The translations under genes and the position numbers were made by a program. From the NCBI GenBank assembly GCA_020073385.1, contig JAIQFH010000004.1, forward strand, positions 1 through 64,000: DNA of 64,000 nucleotides, in the 5' to 3' direction. The DNA comes from Terriglobia bacterium (lineage in GTDB: Bacteria > Acidobacteriota > Terriglobia > Terriglobales > Acidobacteriaceae). Positions 9,283 to 19,017 of the stretch are shown one piece after another (positions within the stretch are counted from its first letter, which is position 1; the number at the start of each line of letters is the position of its first letter). The notes beneath the pieces are model-generated. The model ran no database searches and was not told where the DNA came from. It saw nothing but the letters and a program-made list of their open reading frames with translations.

Positions 9283-9481
9283 AGTGTCACGCGAAATCGA
9301 GGAGTGGGCCAATTCCCATCATTCAAAATCGTTACTAAAGAGATTCACATCCCGCGCGGAAGCCAGTTCGAACTTCCGGGCCAATCTCGATTTGAAAGGT
9401 GTGTTTCCGACTAACCCGTGCGGACGGGTTCCCATTTCGGACGGGTTCGTATTATTGTTTGTACAGCCTCTAGGAGGACCA

Positions 9482-10261
9482 TTGCACAAACTCGTGTTGT
9501 TCGGGTTGTTTGCCGCCCTTCAACTTGGTGCCGCAGACCCCCGCATCGGCTCCTGGACGCTCATTTCTGCCCAGTCTTCCCTGGATCCCCCCAACAAACT
9601 CTCTATCACATCTCTACACGGTACAGTGCACGTCGTGATGTCAGGCGAAACCCACCTCGATTTTGCCGCGAAGTCGGACGGCCATGAAGCGTCCGTACAA
9701 GGCAATCCGGCATTTAATCAAGTCGAGCTACGGAGGATCAACAAGCATCAAGTCGAAGTCAAGGAGAAAAAAGATGGAGCCGTAGTGGTGACGATCCACG
9801 ACAAGCTGTCGAATGACGGTAACGAATTAACGAGCAGGACTTCACAGAAGGGCCGCGCCGACCGGATCACCGTGTGGATGCGAACCGGAGGAAAGAAGGC
9901 TGCCAACGACTTATTCGCCGGTGAGTGGACGCAGGATCCGAGTAAGACTCGGTTGCGGCAAGGCATGGCGCTCAAGATCGAGGCGGCTGGAAAGGATGGG
10001 GTTCACTTCTCAGGCGACTTCAGCTACAGCGCCCGCTTTGACGGTAAGGAATACGATCTGAAAAACTCCACCAACGATACCGTGACTCTTCAACTTGTGG
10101 ACACTCACACGGTCGATTCGATTTACCGGCGAGGTGACCAAGTCACTCAAACGGATCGGTGGGTGGTTTCCGCCGATGGAGCCGAGTTGACGCTGACCAC
10201 GACCGGCACTTTGGAAACCGGACAGCGAGTAAAAGAGACCATGGTATTTCGGAAACACTAA
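9482..10261 (+). CDS. Secreted protein of unknown function
   Basis: About 259 residues with a signal peptide (HKLVLFGLFAALQLGAADPR). The favoured start is TTG at 9482, directly after the ribosome binding site AGGAGG at 9472-9477, which decides against the much longer open frame that reaches back into the MMPL gene. The mature part is beta-rich, with repeated strands such as GEWTQDPSKTRL, VHFSGDFSYSARFDGKEYD and ADGAELTLTTTGTLETG. This looks like a small beta-barrel or lipocalin-like fold, but I recognise no named family. The gene converges on the FAAL fusion gene, leaving only two bases between the stop codons. Confidence 0.65.
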   Translation: MHKLVLFGLFAALQLGAADPRIGSWTLISAQSSLDPPNKLSITSLHGTVHVVMSGETHLDFAAKSDGHEASVQGNPAFNQVELRRINKHQVEVKEKKDGAVVVTIHDKLSNDGNELTSRTSQKGRADRITVWMRTGGKKAANDLFAGEWTQDPSKTRLRQGMALKIEAAGKDGVHFSGDFSYSARFDGKEYDLKNSTNDTVTLQLVDTHTVDSIYRRGDQVTQTDRWVVSADGAELTLTTTGTLETGQRVKETMVFRKH

Positions 10262-10263
10262 CG

Positions 10264-13200
10264 TCACGGTGCCACGCCCGATGCGTCCGCGCCGGTGAAC
10301 GCCGCACGGCATGTGCTCACGGCGTTGAACTCACGAGGCGCAACCGTGATGATTCCCTTTCGATGCATAAATCGCAAGATGCCATTGACCGTCTCTTCGA
10401 GAGACGGATCCGGCTTACCCCATGCGGAAGCGTCCCGAGCTGCCTGATAGCAGGAACTGTCGTAGCGTTTGAATTCCATCGCCGAGATGTTATCCACGGA
10501 GTTCACCAGAAAGTCCAGTAGTGGGAAGAGCAGATCTTCTTTTCGGCATCTCCTGATGAGCTCGGGAACGAAGTCGGACAGACTAAACACTTCAAACTGC
10601 CGGCCGGTCGCCTTGGTAATGAGCCCGGTAATATCCAGCATGTTCGCGTAGTCATCCCTTGTAACGTGATACGTCTTGTTCGCCGTGCCGGGAGTTGTAG
10701 AAATCGCCACGATATTGTTAGCCGTGATGTCTGCGGGAACGAAACTAACCTGGTTCAGAGCATCGACTCCAATGCCGTGATTCACCATAAACGCAACTAA
10801 GCGAACGGCGATGTCGAAGTTGTTGCCTCCGCCGGTAATGGAGGGACTCACCAGTGCGGGCCGGAAGATTCGAGTAGTAAGGCCTCGGCGGCGCGCGTCC
10901 ATAACCACTTGCTCCGATACCCACTTGGACTGACTGTATCCAAAATCGAGAAGCTCCATATTCTCGTTGAAGTCGGTCTCATATAGAACTTTCTTAACGG
11001 CCCAGCCAAATATGAAGGTAGTCGAGACGTAATTGAGACTCTTCGCTCGTCCTTCGAACGCCAGTCTCAAGACCTCATTCGTCCCCAGCACGTTCGCGTC
11101 ACGCATCCGGTCATAATTGAGCAGGTAATTTACGGTTGCGCCGTTATGAAACACCGTGTCGATTTCATTCGCCAGGAAATCCCAGTCCTCCCGCGTCAAT
11201 GCCAGCCCCTTCTGGCCAAGATCTCCGCAAACCGGAATCACGCGGGCCTGGAACATCTCCATCAGTTCCGCCGGGCACGGCCCCATCGACTCCATCGCCG
11301 CCCTCAGTCTCTGCCTGCCCTGACGCTCCTCGGACGCCCTGACGAGAACGTGGATCTTGGCACGCGTCTGTTCCAGCAGGCTTTTCACGAGGAACGGTCC
11401 GATGAAGCCGGTACCGCCGGTGAGCAGAACGTTACTCAGGATCGGGGTTTCGGGCAATAACGCAGGTGCCGGAGGTTCGAAGATAAGCTTCCTGTCGTTG
11501 CTCATCATCAGTTGTTCTGCCGCGCGCTGCTCCTCGCGGAAGGCCGCCAACGACTGCCGCAGCGGAACCAGCGCTTCTTCAGGAGCATGCTCCAACTGAT
11601 CGGCCAGTCGAAACAATTCGGCTACGCTCACACGCTGAATGAGACCGATATCCACTTGCCTCGCCAGCATATCGGCGTCTTTATCTTTTAAGAGTTCCTT
11701 GATCTCGTGCATGAACACAACAAGATCCATGGAATCCAGCCCAGCTTCGACGAGGTTGTACGATTCCGTACCGGTCAGGTTGTAACGGGCTTTCAATACG
11801 TCGAAAGGCGACTGGCTTACAGAACTGGAGGCTGAGGCCTCAGCGTCCTTTTCCCGCGAGAACTCCGACAGAACCGTAAATTGACCCTGCAACCACATGT
11901 GCTTTGTTTTGTGGCGCATGATCTTGCCCGAACTGGTTCTCGGTATGGCACGGGGCGCTATAAAAGAGATCAGAGCCACTTCCACGTTGAGGCAATTTCG
12001 GACGGCGGCTGCAATCTTCAGCGCATCCGGAAGCGCTTTTAGATTTTTCACCTCGGCGACGATCGCCAGTGCCGGCTCGCTGTCTTCATTAATCTGGAAC
12101 GCGGCCACGCAATTACTCCGGACTAGGCCAGACGCCCTCTCCACCACTGCCTCGATATCCTGCGGGTAGTAGTTTTGCCCGCGGATGATAATCATGTCCT
12201 TGATACGGCCGCAAACGAAGAGTTCGCCGTCGTGGAAGAAACCCATATCCCCGGTGCGAAGGTAGCCATCGTCGTAGGGACTGTCATCCACCAGTCGGGC
12301 ATGAAACAACTTCAGCGTTAGCTCCGGATTATTCCAGCAACCCAAGCACTTACTCCCTCCAGAGATCCAGATCTCGCCGATCCGACCCGGTTCCAGAGCA
12401 ACGTGCTTCTCCGGATCAACTATCTTTACCGTGAGTCCTGGCAGGGGAGTTCCGCAACTGACAATCTGAGTGGCCGCTCCGATTTCGGAAACCTCCGTGG
12501 TCATGCGGGCCTTCCCCAACGCGACGGCGTTCTTATTGACCGAAATAATGTTGCGGCCACCGAGCGAAACCGCCAGGGTATTCTCCGCCAGCCCGTATGC
12601 GACAAAGAAGCTTTCCGACTTAAGTCCATGAGGCTGAAAGGCTTCCAGAAACCGCGTATACGTGTCCGGTTTGACGGGTTCCGCCGCTACCATCAGCAAC
12701 CTGAGCGAGCTCAAATCGCAACCCTCCAGGCTCTCCTTCGAAACCCTCCCGGCACGCAAGCAATAGTCGTAGGCGAAGTTTGGCGCGGCCGAGGCACTGG
12801 CCTCATAAGTCTTGATCGCATCGAACCACAGGGTGGGGCGCTGAATGAAATCGTTTGGAGCGAAGCCGTAGGTCGTGCCGCCCGTGAGCGCCGGGTAAAG
12901 GTAGCACCCAATCAACCCCATATCGTGATACTGCGGCAGCCAGGAGACGACTACCGGCGCGTCATGGTCGATCACGAGTGGGCAGTTATGCAATATGTTT
13001 TCGTGCGTGACCATCACGCCTTTGGGATCTCGAGTCGACCCCGACGTGTACTGGAGAAACAGAATCTTTGAGGCGCCGTTGAAAGTTTCGTCCGAAACCT
13101 TATCGACGAAGTCTTCGGTTACAACCCAACGAAGACTGGAAATGTAGTCGACGTCTACCCCGGATGCCGAGACTCCGCTCCTGGCAAGATTTGTCCTCAG

Positions 13201-13578
13201 GGAGCCGAGGTAGTCTTTGCTAGTCAGAATACCCGCCGCCTGGCAATCCTTTGCGATGTGGACCATTTTGTACAGGGCGCTCTGGAAACCACGAGAGTTC
13301 GGGGGATAGACGGGCACAGGGATTAACCCGGCGCGCACGCAGCCAAAGAACGCGCAAATCATTTCCAGGCCCGGCGGGTAGGCGAGCAGAAGACGGTCCT
13401 GCGACGAGAAACCGTGCAGCTTGCGCAAATGTCCGGCGATCACCTTGGTTCGGTGAAGAAACGACTCGTAGGAGTAGCCTCCTATCGGATTGCCGTTCAC
13501 ATCAATGTAGGAATAGAGAACTCTGTGTGGGTGCTGATCCCCTAGACTGTCCAGCTTGCCTAAAATCGAAGCTATCAT
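10264..13578 (-). CDS. FAAL-ACP-thioester reductase fusion (NRPS-like carboxylate reductase)
   Basis: A 1104-residue three-domain enzyme. Residues 1-580 form a fatty acyl-AMP ligase-like adenylation domain (P-loop YTSGSTRDPKGVMVTHE near 177; YPPGLEM and PVYPPN early, typical of FAALs). Around residue 612 an acyl carrier domain carries the phosphopantetheine site AGLDSMD. From about 715 to the end lies a Lys2-type thioester reductase: NAD(P)-binding TGGTGFIG near 719 and the catalytic YSQSK near 883. The expected reaction is ATP activation of a fatty or aryl acid, loading on the carrier domain, and reductive release as an aldehyde (or alcohol). It is divergent from a desaturase, P450 and glycosyltransferase, suggesting joint lipid tailoring. 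The start at 13578 has no strong ribosome binding site. Confidence 0.9.
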   Translation of the reverse strand: MIASILGKLDSLGDQHPHRVLYSYIDVNGNPIGGYSYESFLHRTKVIAGHLRKLHGFSSQDRLLLAYPPGLEMICAFFGCVRAGLIPVPVYPPNSRGFQSALYKMVHIAKDCQAAGILTSKDYLGSLRTNLARSGVSASGVDVDYISSLRWVVTEDFVDKVSDETFNGASKILFLQYTSGSTRDPKGVMVTHENILHNCPLVIDHDAPVVVSWLPQYHDMGLIGCYLYPALTGGTTYGFAPNDFIQRPTLWFDAIKTYEASASAAPNFAYDYCLRAGRVSKESLEGCDLSSLRLLMVAAEPVKPDTYTRFLEAFQPHGLKSESFFVAYGLAENTLAVSLGGRNIISVNKNAVALGKARMTTEVSEIGAATQIVSCGTPLPGLTVKIVDPEKHVALEPGRIGEIWISGGSKCLGCWNNPELTLKLFHARLVDDSPYDDGYLRTGDMGFFHDGELFVCGRIKDMIIIRGQNYYPQDIEAVVERASGLVRSNCVAAFQINEDSEPALAIVAEVKNLKALPDALKIAAAVRNCLNVEVALISFIAPRAIPRTSSGKIMRHKTKHMWLQGQFTVLSEFSREKDAEASASSSVSQSPFDVLKARYNLTGTESYNLVEAGLDSMDLVVFMHEIKELLKDKDADMLARQVDIGLIQRVSVAELFRLADQLEHAPEEALVPLRQSLAAFREEQRAAEQLMMSNDRKLIFEPPAPALLPETPILSNVLLTGGTGFIGPFLVKSLLEQTRAKIHVLVRASEERQGRQRLRAAMESMGPCPAELMEMFQARVIPVCGDLGQKGLALTREDWDFLANEIDTVFHNGATVNYLLNYDRMRDANVLGTNEVLRLAFEGRAKSLNYVSTTFIFGWAVKKVLYETDFNENMELLDFGYSQSKWVSEQVVMDARRRGLTTRIFRPALVSPSITGGGNNFDIAVRLVAFMVNHGIGVDALNQVSFVPADITANNIVAISTTPGTANKTYHVTRDDYANMLDITGLITKATGRQFEVFSLSDFVPELIRRCRKEDLLFPLLDFLVNSVDNISAMEFKRYDSSCYQAARDASAWGKPDPSLEETVNGILRFMHRKGIITVAPREFNAVSTCRAAFTGADASGVAP

Positions 13579-14206
13579 AGATTCGGATCGGTCTCATGGC
13601 GGTGCACCGCCATTCGCTAACCTCCTACTTTGAATGAGAAGACTCCGTTATTAAGAGAACAAAAAGTCTAGCTGCTCCCCGTGCGCAGGGGCAGACCGAC
13701 TTCGAGAACAGAGGCACAGCCAACAGGACCATTCGTCTCTCGGTCCAGTGAACAAACCCCCGCCCCGCGTCGGATCGTCCGACTCAAAGCGTCTTGGTTC
13801 CATACCCCACAGAGCGGTGATCTTATCAGAGATGTGTGATGTTAGCAGAGATTTGGAAACCTGGGAAGGAGCGTCAGCCCTTGTCATACCGAGAACATGA
13901 CCCGTTACGCCAGCTCTTGGTGATCCGAAATTCGCTTGATCTCACTTAAGTTTTAGGGCTAACATCGGTTCCTAACGCCCGCGCCAGAGGGTGGTGTCTA
14001 GGCAACAGAAATCCGCCACTGGCCTAGTCGACCCTAGGCAACCCGGGTCGGGATGCATGGAGACGACCTAACATCATTGCGTCGGTGACGTCCGAGACGA
14101 GGCGGTTATTAGTCTGAACCCGGAGATTGATGATCTTGTTCCAACTGAGGCCGCGCTGCGGCACTCCGTTTCCGACCCCGCGTGTGCGTCTGCATTCCCA
14201 AGAGTC
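13579..14206. other. Intergenic region between the FAAL fusion and the desaturase
   Basis: A 628-base divergent intergenic stretch. It must hold the promoters of the leftward FAAL fusion gene and the rightward desaturase operon. The last ~130 bases are open in the desaturase frame back to a TAA near 14067 but contain no ATG, GTG or TTG. I see no RNA gene, repeat or operator. Confidence 0.5.
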
Positions 14207-15238
14207 TTGCGGCGGCGCCTCGACGATTTCTTTTCCGACGGAAATATTTCCCCCAAGGCCAACCGCGTCATGTGGGCCAAAATCGCTGTGGGGCTGGCAG
14301 TGCTGGCGGGCAGTTGGATTGCCCTTTACGCACTCAGGCCGGATGCATGGAGGTTTGTCGGCCTCTACCTTATAAACGCCATCGCACAGACATTCCTGCT
14401 GCTGAACATCGCGCACGACAGCAATCACAACGCCATCTCCTCGCGACGGTCTGTGAACAAAGCCCTGAACTATGTCTTCGATGTCTGTGGAATCAGCTCA
14501 TACATGTGGCGTATTCTCCATCATCGAGGTCATCATTCCTGCATCAATCTCCACGGGGAAGACGACGCGCTTACGGGACGCGGCATCCTTCGCTTTACGC
14601 CTCACGAACCCCGGGCGCCTCTGCAGCGCTTCCAGCACATCTATGCGCTGTTCCTTTATGCGGTATTTTCTCTCGATTACGTGTTCCTGAGGGATTTTGA
14701 GTGCTTTTTCTTCCCCTCCCACGACTATTTGAAAAACACGAAGCATCCGGCGCGAGAATACGTCATCCTCTTTACTGGCAAAGCATTCTACCTCACCTAC
14801 ATGCTCATTCTGCCTGTCGTGTTATTGAGGAAATCGCCTCTGCTGGTCGGATTGTCTTTCTTGCTCGCCCATTTGATCATCGGTTTGAGCGTGGCCCTCG
14901 TATTCCAGACAACGCACTGTGTTGATAGCACTTACTTTCCCTTGAGCCGCAGCGAGTTTGACAACGGGATCTATCACATCTTCGCCACGACGGCTGATTA
15001 CGCGACAACTAAGCCGCTCGTCGGTTGGCTTACTGGCGGGCTCAATCACCATATAGTGCATCATCTGTGCCCTTTTGTGTGCCACACTCACTATGCTTCG
15101 CTGACCCGGATCGTGAAGCAGACCGCCGAGGAATTCGGCGTTCCCTATCGGCAACATCCCACGATGAGGCAGGCGATCAAACATCATCTGCTACTCTTGA
15201 AGCAACTGGGAAATGAAGATCAGGTTTCGAGTACGTAG
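14207..15238 (+). CDS. Membrane fatty acid desaturase-like protein
   Basis: A 343-residue integral membrane di-iron enzyme of the fatty acid desaturase/hydroxylase superfamily. The three histidine boxes are HDSNHN near residue 69, HHRGHHS near 105 and NHHIVHHLCP near 280. Hydrophobic hairpins lie between them (VGLAVLAGSWIALYAL, YLTYMLILPVVLL, LLVGLSFLLAHLIIGL). It would introduce a double bond or hydroxyl into an acyl chain at the inner membrane. The start is a TTG at 14207; no better in-frame start exists upstream, and an ATG at 14273 is the alternative. It is followed on the same strand by a P450 and a glycosyltransferase, so co-transcription is likely. Confidence 0.85.
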   Translation: MRRRLDDFFSDGNISPKANRVMWAKIAVGLAVLAGSWIALYALRPDAWRFVGLYLINAIAQTFLLLNIAHDSNHNAISSRRSVNKALNYVFDVCGISSYMWRILHHRGHHSCINLHGEDDALTGRGILRFTPHEPRAPLQRFQHIYALFLYAVFSLDYVFLRDFECFFFPSHDYLKNTKHPAREYVILFTGKAFYLTYMLILPVVLLRKSPLLVGLSFLLAHLIIGLSVALVFQTTHCVDSTYFPLSRSEFDNGIYHIFATTADYATTKPLVGWLTGGLNHHIVHHLCPFVCHTHYASLTRIVKQTAEEFGVPYRQHPTMRQAIKHHLLLLKQLGNEDQVSST

Positions 15239-15318
15239 TTTAGACAGATGACTAGACCTTCCATTCCGGACCATCTGGGACTTCCCGCTGTGGTCCACAC
15301 ACGCGTGGATAACGAGGC

Positions 15319-16710
15319 GTGACTACCTTGCCGCAAAGCGTGCCTGCCGTCTCGCGCTTCCAATCCTTCCTGGATTCGCGCGCGATGGCCCATAATCCCG
15401 TACGAGTTCTCACGAAGTACATCGAACTCCATGGTGACACTTTCCGGTTCTATTTTGGCGGCGTCAAGGAGGCCATTGTCACCATCAATCCCGTCGTCAT
15501 TCAGCATGTGCTGAAGACCAATTCGGAGAACTACTACAAGTCCGAGATCCAAAAGAAGCGGATGGGCCATTTCTTGGGCAAGGGTCTTCTCACCACTGAG
15601 GGGGAACCCTGGCGCACCCAACGGCGCCTTATCCAGACGGGTTTTGAGCGAAAACAACTCGAGGTTCTGTCCTCGATCATGCAGGACTCCCTAGCCGACT
15701 CGTTGCGGGACTTCGACCGACAAGCCCAGCTCGGCCCTGTCGATATCTACCCCCTGATGATGAAGATTACCTTCGCGATGGTAGGCCGATCTTTGTTTGG
15801 CGCCCGGTTGAAAGAGGAAGACATCGAACTCATCAGCACGGCCATTTCGACCGTCCAGGAATTTATGGTTCGGCAAACCATTCAACCCTATCTGAATCCT
15901 TGGTTTGCTGTTTCAGGCGAGTTGCGTAGACACGAGGAGATGCGAGCCCGCGCGTTCGGCGTTCTGCTCGACTCCATCCAGCGGCGGCGCAAGGAGGCCC
16001 CCGGCCACGACCTACTGCAGATCCTGATGGATGCCCGCTATAGCGACGGCCATGGCATGAGCGATGAGTTGGTCCTAAGCGAGAGTATGCAACTGCTGGT
16101 CGCCGGCCACGAAACATCGTCGAACGCCTTATCGTGGCTTCTCTACCTCCTGAGCTCGCGTCCGGATTGCATCGACAGAGTGCGGCAGGAGTTCGATTCT
16201 GTGCTGGGCGAAAGGCCTCTCAGTTACACAGATGTTCCGAAGCTCGAGTTTACGACCCAGGTGATACTGGAGGCGCTGCGCTTATATCCGCCGTTTTGGA
16301 TGGTCGACCGAATGGCTCTCACAGACGACCGTGCAGGAGATCTCGATATACCCCGGGGATCGACGGTCGTTGTGTTCATTTACGGCGTGCACCATTCTCC
16401 GCAGTACTGGGAGAACCCTGAGAGTTTCGACCATGAACGCTTCTCCAAAACGAAGGATAAGCTTCACACGCCCTTCGCCCATTTGCCCTTCGGAGCAGGC
16501 CCTCGGGGATGTATCGGTGGCAATTACGCCATGCTGCAGATGCTCATGATTCTGAGTGTTCTGCTCAGAAAATACGATTTCTGTTTGGTTCCGGGCCAGA
16601 CGATCGAAGCGCGCCCCATGGTGATCTTGCGACCCGAGCACGGAATCCGCATGACCTTTACGGAGGCGATCCCACGCGGCGTCGGCAGACTGTCCGACTG
16701 TTCAGCTTGA
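15319..16710 (+). CDS. Cytochrome P450
   Basis: A 463-residue P450, soluble bacterial length but with an eukaryote-like (CYP4/CYP102-like) sequence style. All key motifs are visible: the I-helix oxygen-activation motif AGHETSS near residue 261, the ExxR motif EALRLYP near 320, and the heme-cysteine loop FGAGPRGCIGG near 397. The likely role is hydroxylation or epoxidation of a fatty acyl or isoprenoid chain. It lies 80 bp after the desaturase and before an HpnB-like glycosyltransferase, opposite the FAAL fusion, so the acyl chain handled by those enzymes is the best guess for substrate. No ferredoxin or reductase gene is adjacent. The start is GTG at 15319. Confidence 0.92.
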   Translation: MTTLPQSVPAVSRFQSFLDSRAMAHNPVRVLTKYIELHGDTFRFYFGGVKEAIVTINPVVIQHVLKTNSENYYKSEIQKKRMGHFLGKGLLTTEGEPWRTQRRLIQTGFERKQLEVLSSIMQDSLADSLRDFDRQAQLGPVDIYPLMMKITFAMVGRSLFGARLKEEDIELISTAISTVQEFMVRQTIQPYLNPWFAVSGELRRHEEMRARAFGVLLDSIQRRRKEAPGHDLLQILMDARYSDGHGMSDELVLSESMQLLVAGHETSSNALSWLLYLLSSRPDCIDRVRQEFDSVLGERPLSYTDVPKLEFTTQVILEALRLYPPFWMVDRMALTDDRAGDLDIPRGSTVVVFIYGVHHSPQYWENPESFDHERFSKTKDKLHTPFAHLPFGAGPRGCIGGNYAMLQMLMILSVLLRKYDFCLVPGQTIEARPMVILRPEHGIRMTFTEAIPRGVGRLSDCSA

Positions 16711-16775
16711 TCTTTAATTCCGCTGATTAAGCCTTGATCTGAAATCTCCTAAGGCGTACTCTCGCGCTCACGCCG

Positions 16776-17951
16776 ATGAGGGTGCTTGCCACGAGCGTCG
16801 CTGCGCTTACAGCCGTGACCTGGGCCTACCTCGTCTTGGCCAGAGGAGCGTTTTGGCGTGCCAGGAATGCCAGGCCCGACGCCGGTGACAAGGCGGGATT
16901 TTCTGGCAGCATCGTTGCCGTAGTTCCGGCCCGCAACGAAGCAGCGCTGATCGGACCAGTCGTCGCATCGTTACTAAATCAAAGCGTGGCTATGCCCGTC
17001 GTCCTCGTGGATGATGAAAGTACGGACGGCACAGCGGATTTGGCGCGGCGTGCCGCAGAAAAAGCAGGCAAGGCCGATGTGCTTATGGTGATTCAGAGCA
17101 AGCCTTTGCCGCCGGGGTGGACGGGAAAACTGTGGTCGATGCACCAAGGGATTGAGCATGCACGCGCGCTAAATCCGGCATGGCTCATGCTGGCGGACGC
17201 TGATGTACTGCATGGTCCAGAGACAATAGCTAATCTGGCCCTCATTGCTTCGCACGGTGATTACGACTTGGTCTCGTTTATGGTGAAGCTGCATTGCGAG
17301 AGCCTTGCGGAAAAACTGCTCATTCCCGCCTTCGTGTATTTCTTTTTCATGCTCTACCCGCCAGCCTGGATTCGCGATACCCGGGGCTCGACCGCCGGCG
17401 CGGCCGGGGGTTGCATGCTTGTGAGAGCAGAAACGCTGGAACGCGGTGGAGGACTGGAATCCATTCGCGGCGCCGTTATCGACGATTGCTCGCTGGCCCG
17501 GCTCCTGAAGCAGCACGGCGGGAGACTATGGATAGGATTGTCCGATCAGAGCCAAAGTTTGCGACGATACAACACCTTCTCGGACGTCGAGCACATGGTC
17601 TCGCGCACGGCCTTCAACCAATTGAAGCATTCCTCGCTGCTGCTTCTGGGCACCATCGCGGGCATGATGATCACCTATCTGGCACCTCCAGTGTTATTGC
17701 TCACATGCAGCAGACTGACGATCTTTATGAGCGCCGCGGCCTGGGCGGCCATGACGATCACGTATTCGACTATGGTGCGCTACTATCGACTGAATCCCGC
17801 ATGGGCATTGACCCTGCCGCTGGCGGCTCTGTTTTATCTGGGCGCGACCATCCATTCGGCGGTTAAGTACTGGAACGGCAGTGGCGGCGACTGGAAAGGA
17901 AGAGCCCAGGACGTTCAAGACAGCCGCACGACGGAAACTCCCATCGGCTAG
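16776..17951 (+). CDS. hpnB: HpnB-like family 2 glycosyltransferase
   Basis: A 391-residue membrane-anchored GT-A glycosyltransferase. Order: N-terminal membrane helix, nucleotide-sugar binding VVPARNEAAL, VLVDDESTDGT, the segment PLPPGWTGKLWSM and the metal-binding ADADVLH, then GAVIDDCSLARLLK near residue 235, and several C-terminal helices. The PPGWTGKLW and DDCxLA segments are typical of the hopene-associated glycosyltransferase HpnB. No squalene-hopene cyclase or other hpn gene is in the window, so the acceptor may be a hopanoid made elsewhere or the lipid tailored by the neighbouring desaturase, P450 and FAAL fusion. It lies 65 bp after the P450 gene, same strand. Confidence 0.75.
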   Translation: MRVLATSVAALTAVTWAYLVLARGAFWRARNARPDAGDKAGFSGSIVAVVPARNEAALIGPVVASLLNQSVAMPVVLVDDESTDGTADLARRAAEKAGKADVLMVIQSKPLPPGWTGKLWSMHQGIEHARALNPAWLMLADADVLHGPETIANLALIASHGDYDLVSFMVKLHCESLAEKLLIPAFVYFFFMLYPPAWIRDTRGSTAGAAGGCMLVRAETLERGGGLESIRGAVIDDCSLARLLKQHGGRLWIGLSDQSQSLRRYNTFSDVEHMVSRTAFNQLKHSSLLLLGTIAGMMITYLAPPVLLLTCSRLTIFMSAAAWAAMTITYSTMVRYYRLNPAWALTLPLAALFYLGATIHSAVKYWNGSGGDWKGRAQDVQDSRTTETPIG

Positions 17952-18018
17952 ATCAGCATCATGTGTCGGGACGCAATGAGCAAATGCCACCCGATTTCTT
18001 TCCAAACCTGGCAGAAGC

Positions 18019-18444
18019 TTAACCCGGCGAGATTTCCTTAAGCGCCCACTCAATCCGATCGACTTCTTCGCGGATTACTCGGATCGATTGCTGATTTTTC
18101 GCCGGGTGGGCCAATGGAGTGATTCCATCCAGAGCGCACCTTATTTGATGATTCCGAGCCAAAATGAAATTGAGGCGTGCGCTCCTCTCCTTGCGATTTC
18201 TGTAAACGCCTCCGACGAACTTAATGGCGAGCCACGCAAATACCAAACCAAACAGCACTTCGATCGGAATACGATCGGTCGTACCGTCGAACTCCGAAAA
18301 CAACAGCCGATAGACCGCTTCACCCGCCCCAAAAGATGCGAACAAAACCGTTACACCAAACAAATACGCTTTCAGGCGTTCCATTGGTTGAAAGCGTAGG
18401 GAATCGCCGCTTCCGTCAGGTGTCTGCTCAATCTTGATCGCCAT
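18019..18444 (-). CDS. Small two-helix membrane protein
   Basis: About 141 residues starting at the ATG at 18444, which follows GGGGGA closely; the longer frame to 18570 has no such signal. Two transmembrane helices (LKAYLFGVTVLFASFGAGEA and IEVLFGLVFAWLAIKFVGGVY) are followed by a basic, charged cytoplasmic tail ending in a probable helix (IRVIREEVDRIEWALKEIS). No known family recognised. It converges on the HpnB-like gene. Confidence 0.55.
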   Translation of the reverse strand: MAIKIEQTPDGSGDSLRFQPMERLKAYLFGVTVLFASFGAGEAVYRLLFSEFDGTTDRIPIEVLFGLVFAWLAIKFVGGVYRNRKERSARLNFILARNHQIRCALDGITPLAHPAKNQQSIRVIREEVDRIEWALKEISPG

Positions 18445-19017
18445 AATTCCCCCATAATGATCTGTCACTATTCCCAAGGTAGCAAGCAGCGGTACCCGCG
18501 CTAGTCCCGGTGAAATAATAACTTGAAATTCGCCCCGCAGCGAGATCCTCTTTAACCGACTGACACCCAACTAGCGCCTAACCACAGCCAAATGAGGAAC
18601 ACCCTGCATCAGCATGCGATGCGTACGGTCTCCTGGGTGCAACTTGGGATTAGGAAACTACATCTTTCTAACACCTTGAATGGCCGTAAAGAGGGTCAAT
18701 GTTTACGCAGCTTTTCGTGGTCCTAGTTTTGAAGGGTTTTCCAACACCCACACTAAGGTCCAAAAGGACCATTTTGACTGATGGCCTGCCTCTGTATTGG
18801 TTCTTGGCGTAGAGAGCTGTATTCTTCGGCAGGCATAGCATCGAACGCCCACTTTTTTGCTTTAGCTTCCCAGAAGCCCCTTGCGGCCAAGCCGACCATC
18901 GGCGATTTGGCTCCGTTCGAGGACACCAGGGCGTTTCTCGGCTGCTATTCTTTGGCCTTCGAATTTAACGGGTGGTATCTTCGTGGCGCGTTGAATTTGG
19001 AGCAATAGGAGGCGGCC
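18445..19017. other. Intergenic region without a supported gene
   Basis: A 573-base AT-richer stretch between the small membrane gene (leftward) and the beta-propeller gene (rightward). Apart from a short hairpin at 18757-18770 I see no gene or repeat. An open frame from 18781 to 19008 has no ribosome binding site and an unremarkable composition, so it is not called. Confidence 0.45.
18757..18770. terminator. Short hairpin, possible weak terminator
   Basis: GGTCCAAAAGGACC is a perfect 5-bp stem with an AAAA loop, followed by ATTTTGA. The stem is short and the T tract is only four long, so it may be a weak terminator or chance. No transcript is known to end here. Confidence 0.25.

Noticed and set aside
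9272-9481. Upstream extension of the secreted protein gene overlapping the MMPL gene
   Set aside because: The AGGAGG at 9472-9477 and the signal peptide right after it place the start at 9482.
18781-19008. Possible 75-residue ORF before the propeller gene
   Set aside because: No ribosome binding site and no recognisable features.
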